A DNA stretch of 64,000 bases, taken from positions 806,001-870,000 of the forward strand of contig OZ345373.1 in the NCBI GenBank assembly GCA_977006965.1. Direction: 5' to 3'. The notes under the pieces were generated by a model, which saw only the letters and a list, made by a program, of their open reading frames with translations, did no database searches and was not told the DNA's origin. Below are positions 45,071 through 56,126 of the stretch, piece after piece (position 1 is the first letter of the stretch; each line of letters starts with the position of its first letter). Made by a program: the position numbers and the translations under genes. Source of the DNA: Phymatolithon calcareum (lineage: Eukaryota > Rhodophyta > Florideophyceae > Hapalidiales).

Positions 45071-46228
45071 ACCAAGACAAAATAGAACGGCGACGCTGAG
45101 TTTCCTACGAACAGGACAAGTGGACTCTAAGCTTTTCCCTCCACCTTCTCTGGAGGAGGGTTTTGGCAGCTAGGGCTACAACGATAGCATCGAGCTTTTG
45201 CGGGCTTTAACGGAGCTACCAAGGTAGTAGCATCTGAAACGCATCTCTCTTACAGTCTTATGAGTGTTTCTGAGGGCGTTTAATAAATTCAAAATTCAGA
45301 AAACATTGAACTTGGCGCTCGAACCATGGCATTCCATGAGCAAAAATACTCTGCTCACGGTCTGGCGCAACGACATTAAGCTCCTCTTACGATTATTAGT
45401 AACAAGAACCATGAATGGTATAGACGAGTGAGCCCGCAAGAGGGCGTTCAGAGCTCCTGTGGACTGTATGATAGTTTTTTTTGCCTTCTGTTGAGAGTGT
45501 GGTAGATACTGAACGGGGAACTCATTGTTTGGCGAAGAAGATGCTCGACCGCGAGTACTGTAAGCCGACGTGCGAGGTACAGAAATTTGCCTGCTGGGAC
45601 TCGACACAGCCATTCAATTGGAACAAGCGCCTTCGTCAGCCTTCTATGCCTTAACGTTAACAATCTTGATAGTCTTAATCTTAGTCTTCTTGATTGGTTT
45701 CTGAACAAGCACCTATTTCATGCGAAGTGACGTCCTCGAGAGACTCTTGATTTCATCAATGTGCGCCTCTTGAACCGTGCTGCTCACCTTTTTTGACTTG
45801 TAAAACGCTCTATATAGTCAGCAGCACTCTGCAGAACTTGTCCCTGATGCTACATTGGTGTATACGGCTGCACCAACGACTCGGCGCGCGTCTTTTTCTC
45901 GAGGCATGGCGGAGGGACAAGCAGATTTTCGTTCCTACCGGCGAACGATACCGTTTTAAGATAGTAAAAGGGTTACTCCCTACCAAGAACGAAAGGTCTC
46001 CTTTCCGAATCTGGCGCTAAAAAACCGTTCTGCATTCTTTTCACAACCTTTTTTGAGCTTTTAAATCCACCCTCAATTGAGGTTTTTCGTCACATAGACA
46101 CTTGAGAGCTGTAAACGATTAACGATTGTCCTGCGTGGCATAATCCTTTCCAGTCTGACGAGGACTAACAGAAGCTCTTCCGGAGAACTATCAATATTTC
46201 TTGAGGTAGTGCTCGCTCTTTTTCCGGA

Positions 46229-46497
46229 ATGATCATCCCGGCAGCTATCTGGACATCCCGCAGTGTCCTACGCGAAAACGTGCTAATGAATCACCGTCTC
46301 GTAGGTATGGTCATCTTCCCTTTCGGAAGCAACGATGTGCCTGCTGAGTGTATCTCTGGACAAACGCGTTCCGAACACATGTCTTTGTGCGACGTTCCTT
46401 CAATCCTATTCGCATACGACGTAATTCTCCTAGCGAAATCACCTTCCGCACTGCAGGGATTGCTCGACAAAGCGACTCAATGGGCCCAAGAACGCGG
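46229..46497 (+). pseudogene. LINE C reverse transcriptase fragment
   Basis: It reads VPSILFAYDVILLAKSPS, then LLDKATQWAQERG. The RT motif is FAYD where LINE A has FADD, so a catalytic Asp is changed. It continues at 54653. Confidence 0.75.
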
Positions 46498-47159
46498 TGT
46501 CGCGCTCACTTACCTTGTGACCACATCCTGACAATATGGTAGTCACAGCAAGAATATGCGTGTGCGCTTTTTCTTTCGCGACTGTACGCCATGATCTGTA
46601 ATCGCGATCCACATGGAACACCGAATAAGAAGCACGAGACTCTAGGTGCCTTCTCGACGTGATCCGTTGGGCCACACTGGCAACGTGTCCCATGCGCATG
46701 TAGAACTGTACTTTTCGCTTTGCTAGTAGTACATAAGATAGTTTGCACCTTCCGCTTAGTAAAGGAAGGTGGAGGTTCTTCTGATTCCGGCTCGATTGTT
46801 GGATTGCGCACGCTCATCTCTGGCGGCACATCCCTTTGACCACGCGGAGTCGAAGATTTTGCAACCCTTTCAGATCGCTGCTTTGTCACCGTGCAAGCCG
46901 GCACGGCGACAATCTAGCATCACACTCATCCTTTTCTTCTTTTCGTTTGCCGCACCATTCATTTCACTCGTCATCTTGACACCGCGAAACCGGAAGGTTT
47001 CTATCACCTCTTTGCTTCCTTCCTTTCCTTTTTCTGTCTCTCTCTCTCTTTCTCTTTCGTCATTTCATTCATTTACTCTTTTCGTCTCTCCCGCACTTTT
47101 CTCTCCTCCGGTCTTCTCTGGCCAGTCTAGCGTCGGGTTCTTGTGAGCCTGGCGCTACA
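46498..47159 (+). repeat. Ty3-C 5' LTR
   Basis: 662 bp, TGTCGCGCTC to GGCGCTACA. It has a pyrimidine-rich TC tract at about 47035-47062. Differences from the 3' LTR noted at about 46535-46555 only. Confidence 0.95.
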
Positions 47160-47161
47160 TC

Positions 47162-47175
47162 TGGTGTCAACTCCC
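47162..47175 (+). promoter_or_regulatory. Ty3-C primer binding site within a hairpin
   Basis: TGGTGTCAACTCCC starts two bases after the LTR, as expected for a tRNA 3' end. It overlaps an inverted repeat, GTCAACTCC (47166-47174) with GGAGTTGAC (47177-47185), so the site may fold. The tRNA species was not identified. Confidence 0.7.
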
Positions 47176-47231
47176 AGGAGTTGACCGGACTTTTTCCTTT
47201 CTTTCTTTTCGTCCTTTTTCGTCTTTCTACA

Positions 47232-49130
47232 ATGTCGAACCGAAGCGGAGAGTTTGACGGAGCTCTTTCGCGTCCACATACTCCGTCAAGCAATATCGCC
47301 GAAGGCCCATTGTCTCCACGCCAAACGCCGTTCATCGTTTCAGAAGTCACACGCGGAATTTCTGCCCTCAGGTTGCGCGATGAAGATTCCGCCGATCGGG
47401 GTGCGCCCGATGACTACCCAACTCCGGCACATGCCGGATCCTCTCGCTCCATTAGAGAGAACACTGACGCCATGGACGGTCAAGACCAAAATGTCCCCAT
47501 TTTCGAGGAAGAATTGGAAAGGAACTCACATTCGCCTGAGGCACATCAGCAAACGGAAAAAATGTCAAACCGTTCCGGTGAGGCTCAACGTGGACAGAAC
47601 GTTTCGCGCACATCTCCTAAAATGACTAACTTTCCTCCGCGCATAGCGCGCCCACTTTTCGTTGCGCGACGTCGAGATCGAGCTATTTCTCAGAGACGTC
47701 TCTCTGAGGGTCGTCGCGAGAAGATGGACGAGTACCGTCGCCAGGGTTCCTGCTCGGCTCCAATTTCTGGCGAACGGAACCGGGAAACTCCTCGATAGTC
47801 CTTCCGTGAAGATGTACCCAAAGCTTCAGCTAATACGAGATCGCCAGCGCGGTCGCCAAAAAAAGGCCGTGAGTACAATGGATCCCGACATGATTATCCT
47901 CCGGGAGCAGTCCCTTCATACGGACCAGGTCATCCTTGGCTCCCATACGCAGTACCCGGCTTTAGCCATTATCACCCTCCGAATTATATGCCTTATGCGG
48001 GCCCTTGGGCTGCGCCACCCCCACAATACTCTCAAAGGTATGCTCATGAACCCCTTCCGTCTGCTTTTCCGAGACCACAGGAATATGGTCCGTATCATTA
48101 TGAGAATCCAGTCCCGGCACCAAATTCAGCACAGAAATTTCCTTCCCACAGTTCCCATCCGAAGCAGAACGAGAATCCAAGGGATCACGATAGACAGGAT
48201 TCACACCATTCCACTCTCCACGCGAGGAGACTTGGTCCTGCCGAGCCTCATATTCGTGAGATCATCCCCACCAACTCGGCTTTTCGCCATGTTGTTTCAA
48301 ATCGAGCATACCGGCTTCGAAAAGCCACTTCCGATCTTCGTTCGGACCTGAGAAACGTGAAGGAGAACACGGAGTACCTGCGGATGGCTATGTACGGGGC
48401 AGATTTTTCCGGGAAGGAAGAGCTTTCTGTACTCGCTTTTCTTTCTCGACTTACTGAAGCCGCCAACGACTTGAACATGACCGAGTCGCAACTTTTCCGA
48501 GTTTTCCCACACTTTTTGTCCGGTAGTGTCAACGAGCGCTACCGAGGGGCTCTCAACTTCGCAGATCAAGCCGCGCAGTCCTCTGGCACACCAAGCGGAA
48601 TTTGGAACTGGCCCTCCGCTGTGAACTGGTTATTGCGCACGTATGCGCGGGACGACGCCCTCGACAGGGCACTCACCGAGCTCCGCACGATGTCTCAAAA
48701 ACCTGGTGAGGAAGAAGAGGCATTCCTTGGGCGGCTTACAAATGCACACGCTAAATGCGGATATCCCTTGAACGCAGAGGACTTCTCGGCTAGGTTCATT
48801 GATGGGCTTGATCCCCATATTAAGCCACTTGTGCGCAGATTCCATTCACATAGCCCACATTCTGATATTCTGGAGGTATCTGAATTCGCCTCAGGCGAAG
48901 GCGTCGCCATGAGAGCTAGGGTTCCGAAGTATGAGCGAGGTGCTTCTAGCGCACCGCGAGCAGATATGCGCCCGACTAAGCTCCTGAACTATCTAGACAA
49001 TGAAGGAGACCCATCTTTTTCGCAACGGAAGAGGCGGAACGCGCCGCGGAGGACTCTATCAAAGACTTATCGTACTCCCCATCATCTGTTGAGCTTGCTC
49101 TTGATCGTCAAGGTGGTGGTGGAAGAGTAA
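47232..49130 (+). pseudogene. Ty3-C gag with one in-frame TAG
   Basis: One frame runs from ATG 47232 to 49130, interrupted only by TAG at 47796-47798. The first part is disordered (Ser, Arg, Pro rich). A Pro/Tyr-rich segment follows (YPPGAVPSYGPG). From about 48250 a helical capsid-like domain has FLSRLTEAANDLN, RALTELRTMSQKPGEEEEAF and DGLDPHIKP, typical of Ty3 gag. The TAG could be a mutation or a readthrough site. Confidence 0.8.
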
Positions 49131-49330
49131 TCCCAGGTCCTTGTGGGCGAAGCTCTACGCCCAGGCCTGGATACTTCGATGAGAAAGGAGCTTACGTTGG
49201 TGTGATATGTCACAATTGCTACGAGATGGGCACTCACTACAAGCCGGACTGCCCGTACAAGCACCGCGAGCACGGTCATGTAATCGTCCTCACATTCGAG
49301 AAGTTAACACTGGCCACGAAGATAAGGGTA
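49101..49330 (+). pseudogene. Ty3-C zinc knuckle
   Basis: After a frame change near 49090, the peptide VICHNCYEMGTHYKPDCPY gives a C-x2-C-x5-H-x4-C nucleocapsid knuckle, one residue longer than the standard. The frame then continues into the linker before protease. Confidence 0.65.
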
Positions 49331-49710
49331 CCGTGGGATAGCTACTTGCGTGCATCAGGACGTCTGTCATTGGGCGGTCTAAAAATGGATGGCATAGTTC
49401 GTGTATTACTCTCTAACGGCAACGAAACAGGACATGGAGGGGAATCTCTCCCGGTTGTACCAATTCCTCAACGGCAAAACCCGGGACACCGATCACCTCC
49501 TCTTTCTCCAAGAGATTCTCGTACCTTTCCGACACAGGGAAAAGGCCATGGGGGCGCTCGACGGTAAGCGCCCCCGCCCAAGCCCTTAAAGAAACACTGT
49601 CTCAATGCGCGAAATCCGTAGCCAAGCGAGCGAAAATTCAGAAGTCCCCTGGTGCTCTCCTTGGCCCATGGCAAGCCGTAGCAGAGTCGAAAAAGGAGGC
49701 GCTCTGCATT

Positions 49711-50154
49711 ATGGCCTCGCAAAACTACAAGGTACCAGCGTCCATCGGTGCTCACTCGCATTCGCTCAGAAAGGTTGTTGCCGTTCTCGATACGGGTGCT
49801 GGTCTCAACTTTGTACTGGAAAGTTCTCTACCGCCCGAGTACCGGACCTTCCGCTTCATCGACGACAGTGATGTACCGCAAGTGCGCGATGCTAATGGGC
49901 GTTAATTGGAAACCCGTGGAACACTTGAGCTGGTTGTCCAGCTAGGGAGTCGCCTGGTCAGGACAAGGTTTATCGTCTGCAAGCGTCTTGCAGCAAATTT
50001 CATTCTCGGTTGCGAGTTCCTCGACAAATTCGTGATCGCGATTGCTCCAAAGCTGGCAGTAGTGCTTATGGATGATGGATCCGTCGTCAACATCATACGT
50101 GCACGGAATTGGAGCAAAAACCCTGCATTAATCATTGGAGATCCTAGCGACTAG
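49711..50154 (+). pseudogene. Ty3-C aspartic protease
   Basis: VVAVLDTGAGLNFV is a complete DTGA active-site loop, and FILGCEFLDKFV is the second conserved strand. A TAA at 49903-49905 interrupts it. Frames upstream (49605-49871) overlap the linker. Confidence 0.8.
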
Positions 50155-50397
50155 ACAAATCAAAAACAGAATCCTAAAAAACGCTGCACCAATAAGGCAT
50201 ATCTCTCGAAAACTGTTCATCTGCATGCACATACCCAGTGTTGGGTACCGCTATCATCCACTCTGTCGGGAACATTCGTTGTCAAGTCAAGTCCACGTTT
50301 TCTCCAAAGAGACAGGCTTCACATTGCGAATGGCACAGTTGAAGTCGAGCCTGGAGTTCCATTCTGGGTACTGGTTGCAAATTTCAGCTGACAGAAT

Positions 50398-51795
50398 GTG
50401 CGGCTACCCAAGCGAATGTTGATCGTACTAATGGAATCGCTACCTTCCTCTGTCTTTCCTACCCCGTTAACACTAGCGTCCCTCATGGGTGTCCCGGAAC
50501 TGGGGGCCGAAGAGCATGGTGATGACCTCGTCAGCGAGCTCTTCGTTGCTGACACGCGCAAATTCCTCGAACTTCGACCACCGGACGATCGCATCCATGT
50601 CAAGATCGTTAATAACAAAGACATCCTGACCGTCAGCGATATTGATCTAAGCAAAGCTCCTCCCGATAAGAGAGCAGACATTCAAGCAATGTTGCAAACC
50701 CATGACAGTTTATGGTCGGATCACCTCGGCACCATCGAAGCTACATCACATCACATTGACGTTCTGCCGAACACGAGACCCATTCGACAGGCACCATACC
50801 GATCGGGCTTCAAACAGCGGGACATAGTGTCGACAAAATGATGCAAAAGGGAGTCATCATCCCCAGCAAAAGCGCTTGGGCCTCTCCAGTTGTCCTCGTA
50901 CCGAAGTCCGACGGATCGGTTCGATTTTGTGTAGACTATCGGCGTCTGAACTCAGTGACTAAACGCGACGCATATCCTTTGCCAAGGCTCGACGATTGTC
51001 TCGACAGTCTAGGTGAGGCGAAGTGGTTCACAACACTCGATGCCAAAGCTGGTTTTTGGCAAGTCCCAGTAGCTGAGCAGGATCGGGAAAAAACCGCGTT
51101 CGCAACATTTGACGGTCTCTTTGAGTTTACAAGGATGCCGTTCGGATTAACAAATGCGCCGGCTACATTTCAAAGATCCCTAGACATTATTCTCTCCGTG
51201 TCTTGTGTACATCGATGATGTCATTATTTTCAGCCGAGATGCCGATGAGCATATCCGTCACGTCGATGAAGTGCTCGGTGAACTCAAATCTGCGGGAATA
51301 ACCCTGAATCTTCCCAAATGCGAATTCTTTACCGACACAGTCTCCTACCTTGGGCATACCATTCGTCCTGGAAAGCTTTCAGTTCCGGAAGCAGCAACCC
51401 GTTGTCTACGCGAAGCTAAAGAGCCCACCACAATCATAGAGTTGAGGTCTTTTCTAGGACTTGTTAACGTGTATCGCAGGTTTATTCGCAATTTTGCGGA
51501 CATTGCCTCTCCACTGTACGTTCTCCTGAAAGGCACCCCAGCAAAAGGTTTAAGATCGTTACCGCCCTTTAATGATGATCAAACAAAATCGTACGAGGCT
51601 CTGAAGGAAGCTGTAACCAGCACTCCGGTTCTGACGCTCCCCAAACCCAAAGGAACTTTCTCACTGGACACCAACGCATGCGAGCATCAAGTGGGATGTG
51701 CACTATTTCAGGATCAAGAAAATGGCGAACGTAAACCGATCGGTTTCTGGAGTCGGACACTGACGAAGGCAGAACGGAGCTATTCAATGACCTAA
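50398..51795 (+). pseudogene. Ty3-C reverse transcriptase
   Basis: 50398-50841 covers the start (HIDVLPNTRPIRQAPYRSG). 50838-51218 is one frame off and has FCVDYRRLNSVTKRDAYPLP, FTTLDAKAGFWQVPV (motif A) and FEFTRMPFGLTNAPATF. 51205-51795 returns to the first frame with MYIDDVIIFS (motif C) and the RT connection. A few codons before YIDD appear deleted near 51195. TAA at 51793 follows. Confidence 0.9.
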
Positions 51796-52332
51796 AAGGA
51801 GTGTCTTGCTCTCGTGTATGGAGTACTGACGTGCCGTCCGTATCTAATGGGAACTAAGTTCGTCATTAACTCCGATCACAGCACGCTGCGATGGTTGATG
51901 GAAGTGACCGATCCAAGTGGCAGGCTTATTCGTTGGCGCTTGCGACTGGCTGAGTACGACTTTGTTGTACAGTACCAGCCAGGGCGAAAAAATTGTCAAG
52001 CCGACGCAGTCTCTCGTGTTCCAAAAAACTCGCCAACATCTGAAAAGCTAGATTTGAACATCCCGTGCCTTACTATTGCAGATGACAATGACAACGAGTC
52101 CGAAGACGACAATAGTTCCTATTGCGACCATGATTTTGACAAAGACACCGACGATGGCTCCTCAGCGCTCCCTGACGAGAATGATCTTCCTCCGGCGTTT
52201 GACGAGGAAGAGCTACTCGACGCTCAAATGAAGGATAAATTCTGCTGTCAAATTCTCCGAAGCCTCAATCAAGGCTTGCCGTCCTCTTTCAAGGAGGATG
52301 AGGAATCTGGAATTATCATGCGATGCATCTAG
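51796..52332 (+). pseudogene. Ty3-C RNase H
   Basis: It includes INSDHSTLRWLM and YDFVVQYQPGRKNCQADAVS, ending in an acidic spacer. Its beginning (FSLDTNACEHQVGCALFQ) is in the preceding frame segment. It is in the same frame as the integrase and separated by a TAG at 52330. Confidence 0.85.
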
Positions 52333-53916
52333 GACAAGCCACAAATTGTCGTACCCGTGGCGTTGCGCTCTCGCGTCCTTGATCTAGCACATAGCCCTGC
52401 CAGTTCAGCGCATACTGGCGGGCGAAAGATGTACAGAACACTTCGAAAGCGATTCTACTGGCCGGCAATGGCACCGGAATGCTACAAGAAAGCTCTTGAC
52501 TGTATGAGTTGTGCTCGAGAGCGCAGTGGCCAAAAGTACCGACGGCGCCCATTGAATCAGTTTCCTGCGAATGCACCTCTGGAAGAAGTCGCCATGGAAT
52601 TCATGGGAGAGCTCATCCGGACACCGAGAGGCCATCGTTACTTGCTCGTCATGAGCGACCGGTTTAGCAAACTGACGAAAATTGTGCCAATGCAGTCCAT
52701 CTCTGCATTCTCTGTCGCTCGTGCCTTCGTAACACACTGGGTGTACAACTTCGGCATCCCAGTTCGCCTACTGACAGACAACGGGATGCATTTCCGGGCT
52801 AAATTCATGCTCGAAGTTTGCCGTATACTCGGTGTGCGCAACGTCTCTACGACTTCGTATCATCCTCAAACAAACGGAAAAGTTGAGCTCTAAAATCGAA
52901 CGCTAAAGACGGCGCTGCGCCACTACGTTGGCGAACACCCACGTGACTGGGACATGTTTACGGATTCAATTTGTTTCACGTACAACATGCAAGAGCATGC
53001 GACGACAGGATGTTCACCGTTTGAGTTAGTGCTATCACGTCCACCATCGCCTCTCATCATCAAGGAAGCAAGTTCTTTGGAGCGCGCAGCGCCTAAATCT
53101 GTTCGAGCGGCATTGATGCGACGTTTAAAATCGCTGGTTCCGTATGCTGAATCCAACACTGCAAAAGCTCACGCAAGGCAGAAACGCAGCTACGATGCCC
53201 GGGTTCGAAAACCGCCTAACAGTTTATCTGTCGGAAAGTCAGCGTTCCTCCGTCGTGACTACAAGGGACAAATTTGGGACAGACACAAGCTGAAGCCTGC
53301 GGGGTTAGGGCCGTTTCAAATTGCCAAACTTGACGATACGACCGCGGTCATCAAGATCGGGGATTATGTTGAGCGAGTCTCTGTTGACCGACTGGAGGCT
53401 GCTCCTGAAGGTAGATTGAATCCCACATCCGTTCCCGGCAATGATGATGATCACAGCGATGACTCCATAGTACCGGAGGTTGCCCAGGTGTCCCAAACCA
53501 CTGTCACTGCACGCGAAGCAACTCCCTCCAACAGACGAATCACTCGGTCAATGGCACGAGCCGAACGGTTTCGCAGAAGCACGTTGCAGGGATCTCCTGC
53601 TATTCGTCGCGTTACTTTCGCCAAGCCGTTGGTTGTTTCAATTAATGGAGTACCCGCAAATACTGCAGCGGCGCATGACCCTGATGCATCCGTAGATGAT
53701 GAAAGGACGGAGATTCGAACAGTGCTAAGCATACGCGACCATGTGCCCCATCCATATCGACCACACTGTTTCAAGTACCATGTCAGATGGTACGATGCCC
53801 CTGGAGAGGATTCGTTAGAGCCCATAGAGCATTTGCCCCGCAACATGGTGGTTCGCTATTGCAACCGGTTGAGAATTCTTCATCCGCGCGATCTGCCTAT
53901 GGCTGAACTTGCGTAG
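52333..53916 (+). pseudogene. Ty3-C integrase and chromo-like C-terminus
   Basis: The zinc-binding part has HSPASSAHTGGRKMY and CMSCARER. The core has EVAMEFMGEL (Glu-Phe where Asp-Phe is usual), LLTDNGMHF and YHPQTNGKVEL (Glu). A TAA at 52891 lies right after the catalytic Glu. 52954-53916 continues with the basic C-terminal domain and ends in FKYHVRWYDAPGEDSLEPIE, a chromo-like module, with stop at 53914. Confidence 0.85.
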
Positions 53917-53970
53917 CCAACTTTCCCGTGCGCCTAACTTGCTTGCCAAACCTTTTTCCGTGCTTTCGTC

Positions 53971-53985
53971 GCTGTGGGGGGGTTG
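53971..53985 (+). promoter_or_regulatory. Ty3-C polypurine tract
   Basis: GCTGTGGGGGGGTTG directly precedes the 3' LTR, in the position that primes plus-strand DNA. Confidence 0.75.
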
Positions 53986-54647
53986 TGTCGCGCTCACTTA
54001 CCTTGTGACCACATCCTGACAACATGGTAGGCACAGCAAGGATATGCGTGTGCGCTTTTTCTTTCGCGACTGTACGCCATGATCTGTAATCGCGATCCAC
54101 ATGGAACACCGAATAAGAAGCACGAGACTCTAGGTGCCTTCTCGACGTGATCCGTTGGGCCACACTGGCAACGTGTCCCATGCGCATGTAGAACTGTACT
54201 TTTCGCTTTGCTAGTAGTACATAAGATAGTTTGCACCTTCCGCTTAGTAAAGGAAGGTGGAGGTTCTTCTGATTCCGGCTCGATTGTTGGATTGCGCACG
54301 CTCATCTCTGGCGGCACATCCCTTTGACCACGCGGAGTCGAAGATTTTGCAACCCTTTCAGATCGCTGCTTTGTCACCGTGCAAGCCGGCACGGCGACAA
54401 TCTAGCATCACACTCATCCTTTTCTTCTTTTCGTTTGCCGCACCATTCATTTCACTCGTCATCTTGACACCGCGAAACCGGAAGGTTTCTATCACCTCTT
54501 TGCTTCCTTCCTTTCCTTTTTCTGTCTCTCTCTCTCTTTCTCTTTCGTCATTTCATTCATTTACTCTTTTCGTCTCTCCCGCACTTTTCTCTCCTCCGGT
54601 CTTCTCTGGCCAGTCTAGCGTCGGGTTCTTGTGAGCCTGGCGCTACA
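53986..54647 (+). repeat. Ty3-C 3' LTR
   Basis: 662 bp, same length as the 5' LTR with no indel. About three substitutions were counted. Confidence 0.95.
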
Positions 54648-55635
54648 CGCGGGATGACATGGAACACGAAACCAGGAAAAAGCGATATACTTGAATCAGA
54701 GGAGACAGCGGGCGTGACATTCCAGCTGGCTAATAAGGCCCTCGCACTTGTCGCGGAAGTCACCTACCTCGGAGTATCCCTAGGACCCGGAGGGGGTTAC
54801 AGATACACTGATGTTGCAACGCCTCAAGAAGGCTAGGATCGCTCTGTACGAGCTCCGTGCACTAGGGCTATTCAAGAAGGGAATTGGCATACATAAATGC
54901 ATCCAAGTATACAAGGCATTAATCCAACCGCGCTGGGAGTACGCTATGCACTTAACACCGTGGACAGAAAATGTCCAGAGCGCGGACAAGGACGTTGAGC
55001 AAACGTTTTTCAGACAAGTCTTCGGGCCACTGGCACGAGGAAAGACGGATAGACTTCGCCTAATATGTCGAATCCAAGCTGCTTCCCACCGACGGGAAAT
55101 ACTAGCTTTCAAGATGCTGAGAAGGACCATGGCAAAGAAAGAAACGTTTCTGATGCAACCACCAGAGTGAAGAAATTCAGAAGAGCTTCAAGCCACAAGT
55201 AACGAAATCACATCGATGGAAACCAGAGAACCGTTCGATGAAGCGTTGAAGCACATAATAGCGAACCAATCTGCAGAAGAACTCCGATCAGCATTCCTGA
55301 CAAAGGAAGGAGAGAGCCTTGAATCAAAGAGAAAGAGGAAAATTCCGTACGACAAGACAAGAGAACTCCCTGCATTACTCAAATTTCCGCAACTGATACA
55401 CAGGCAACTGGCGGTTCAGTACGCCTTTGGAAGATTTCCCCAAGTGTCTACCACACTGATGGCAGATAGATTCGGAAACAAAGTCAGACAGCACATGGAG
55501 ACCCCGGATCGCAACTTGTCAGCCTATGAACTCAAGGAAGACGACAGAGCGGCAACTGAGAAGGCATTAGATGACCTTTTGCTCTTCAGCAAAAGCATCA
55601 TCGAGAGTATGCAGCATGAAGAAGACCTGTACTGA
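54648..55635 (+). pseudogene. LINE C ORF2 C-terminal part
   Basis: It resumes with MTWNTKPGKSDILES and VTYLGVSLGPGGG. A frame change near 54790 leads to 54811-55170 with QPRWEYAMHLTPW and RLRLICRIQAA. After a TGA near 55170 the frame at 55216-55635 has LPALLKFPQLIHRQLAVQYA and FGRFPQVSTT. Compare LINE A 42272-42736 and 44528-45070. Confidence 0.8.
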
Positions 55636-55815
55636 AAGAAGAAGCGACGCCTCGAAACTGCTACGAAGAGCAATCAAAACAACCGAAAGCATGCTAGGGT
55701 CTCAGATAGAATGCCAGACATAGAAGTAGAGTCGCCCTAGCGAGGGCAGCACCTGAGGAAGCCCTGCCCGTATATTCGTATGTCTGCGGGGCTTTAAAAA
55801 AATTGCAATAAAAAA

Positions 55816-56126
55816 ACCTGTCTTTGTGCATTACCAGAACTTGACGATTGATATTTAGACGGATTTTTGTTGAGGTGTCTGACAAACTAATTAAGGCAGA
55901 AATTTTTCATTCCCCAAGTTGCGACACATGGTACCTTTCAAATAAACTCTACAAATTACAACAAGAACCTGTCCGAACGGGCCGAATATAACATCGTCAT
56001 ATCCCCTCGATCAGATTCTGTTTTCCAAAAACGTGTGACCTGCAACCATGGCACCTGACGGACGATTAGTTACTTTTCGAGATTACTTCCTGCAGGACCT
56101 TCCTTGGTCTGCACACTCCCATGCCA
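55816..56126. other. Nothing supported
   Basis: AT-rich sequence between the LINE C tail and duplication block a. No frame or repeat was recognised. Confidence 0.4.

Larger units (their letters stand above)
38507..45301 (+). mobile_element. LINE A, non-LTR retrotransposon with two ORFs, interrupted by LINE B
   Basis: 6.8 kb including the 1.8 kb LINE B insert. It is flanked by AACATTAAACTTGGC (38492-38506) and AACATTGAACTTGGC (45302-45316), a 15 bp target duplication with one change. The target lies in PB5 and matches PB2 near 29070. It has ORF1 with a coiled coil, ORF2 with an APE endonuclease, RT, and a long C-terminal domain shared with LINEs C and D. Close to full length but inactive. Confidence 0.9.
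32868..46105 (-). mobile_element. piggyBac-like element PB5, split by Ty3-B and LINE A
   Basis: Pieces at 32868-33145, 38078-38506 and 45302-46105 join into one minus-strand copy colinear with PB2 (28372-29860). The first interruption is Ty3-B, flanked by CATC. The second is LINE A, flanked by a 15 bp duplication. The right end has CCTCAATTGAGG and CACATAGACACTTGAG, so the terminal CTAG is altered or overwritten where LINE C starts. The N-terminal coding region (45302-45960) has a GCHAEVHYQ-type shuffle of stops and is inactive. Confidence 0.75.
46498..54647 (+). mobile_element. Ty3/gypsy LTR retrotransposon Ty3-C, young
   Basis: 8150 bp with two 662 bp LTRs and a perfect 5 bp duplication CGCGG (46493-46497 and 54648-54652). 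It has a canonical TGG primer site, polypurine tract, gag with zinc knuckle, protease, RT, RNase H, integrase and chromo-like tail. I counted only about three differences between the LTRs. Even so, the coding region has at least five in-frame stops and several frame changes. Confidence 0.95.
46106..55815 (+). mobile_element. LINE C, 5'-truncated, split by Ty3-C
   Basis: Left part 46106-46497 and right part 54648-55815 are joined by the Ty3-C target duplication CGCGG. It starts within RT, so it is 5'-truncated, and ends in an A-rich tail near 55800-55815. It is related to LINE A over its whole length. The 3' edge is estimated from the A-rich tail. Confidence 0.8.

Noticed and set aside
46506-46904. 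132-residue minus-strand frame in the 5' LTR, repeated at 53994-54392
   Set aside because: It lies in both LTRs of Ty3-C because the LTRs are copies. No domain was seen, and it is in the untranslated or regulatory part on the opposite strand to gag-pol.
46769-47146. 125-residue plus-strand frame in the Ty3-C LTR, repeated at 54257-54634
   Set aside because: Low-complexity Ser/Leu/Phe frame from a pyrimidine-rich LTR tract. Its duplication is due to the LTR pair.
41948-52893. Reassigned stop codons as explanation for many in-frame TAA, TAG and TGA
   Set aside because: The stops replace different residues (Trp, Cys and apparently Glu in various copies), and the PAN gene and the cysteine-rich gene use no internal stop codons. 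Mutation is simpler.
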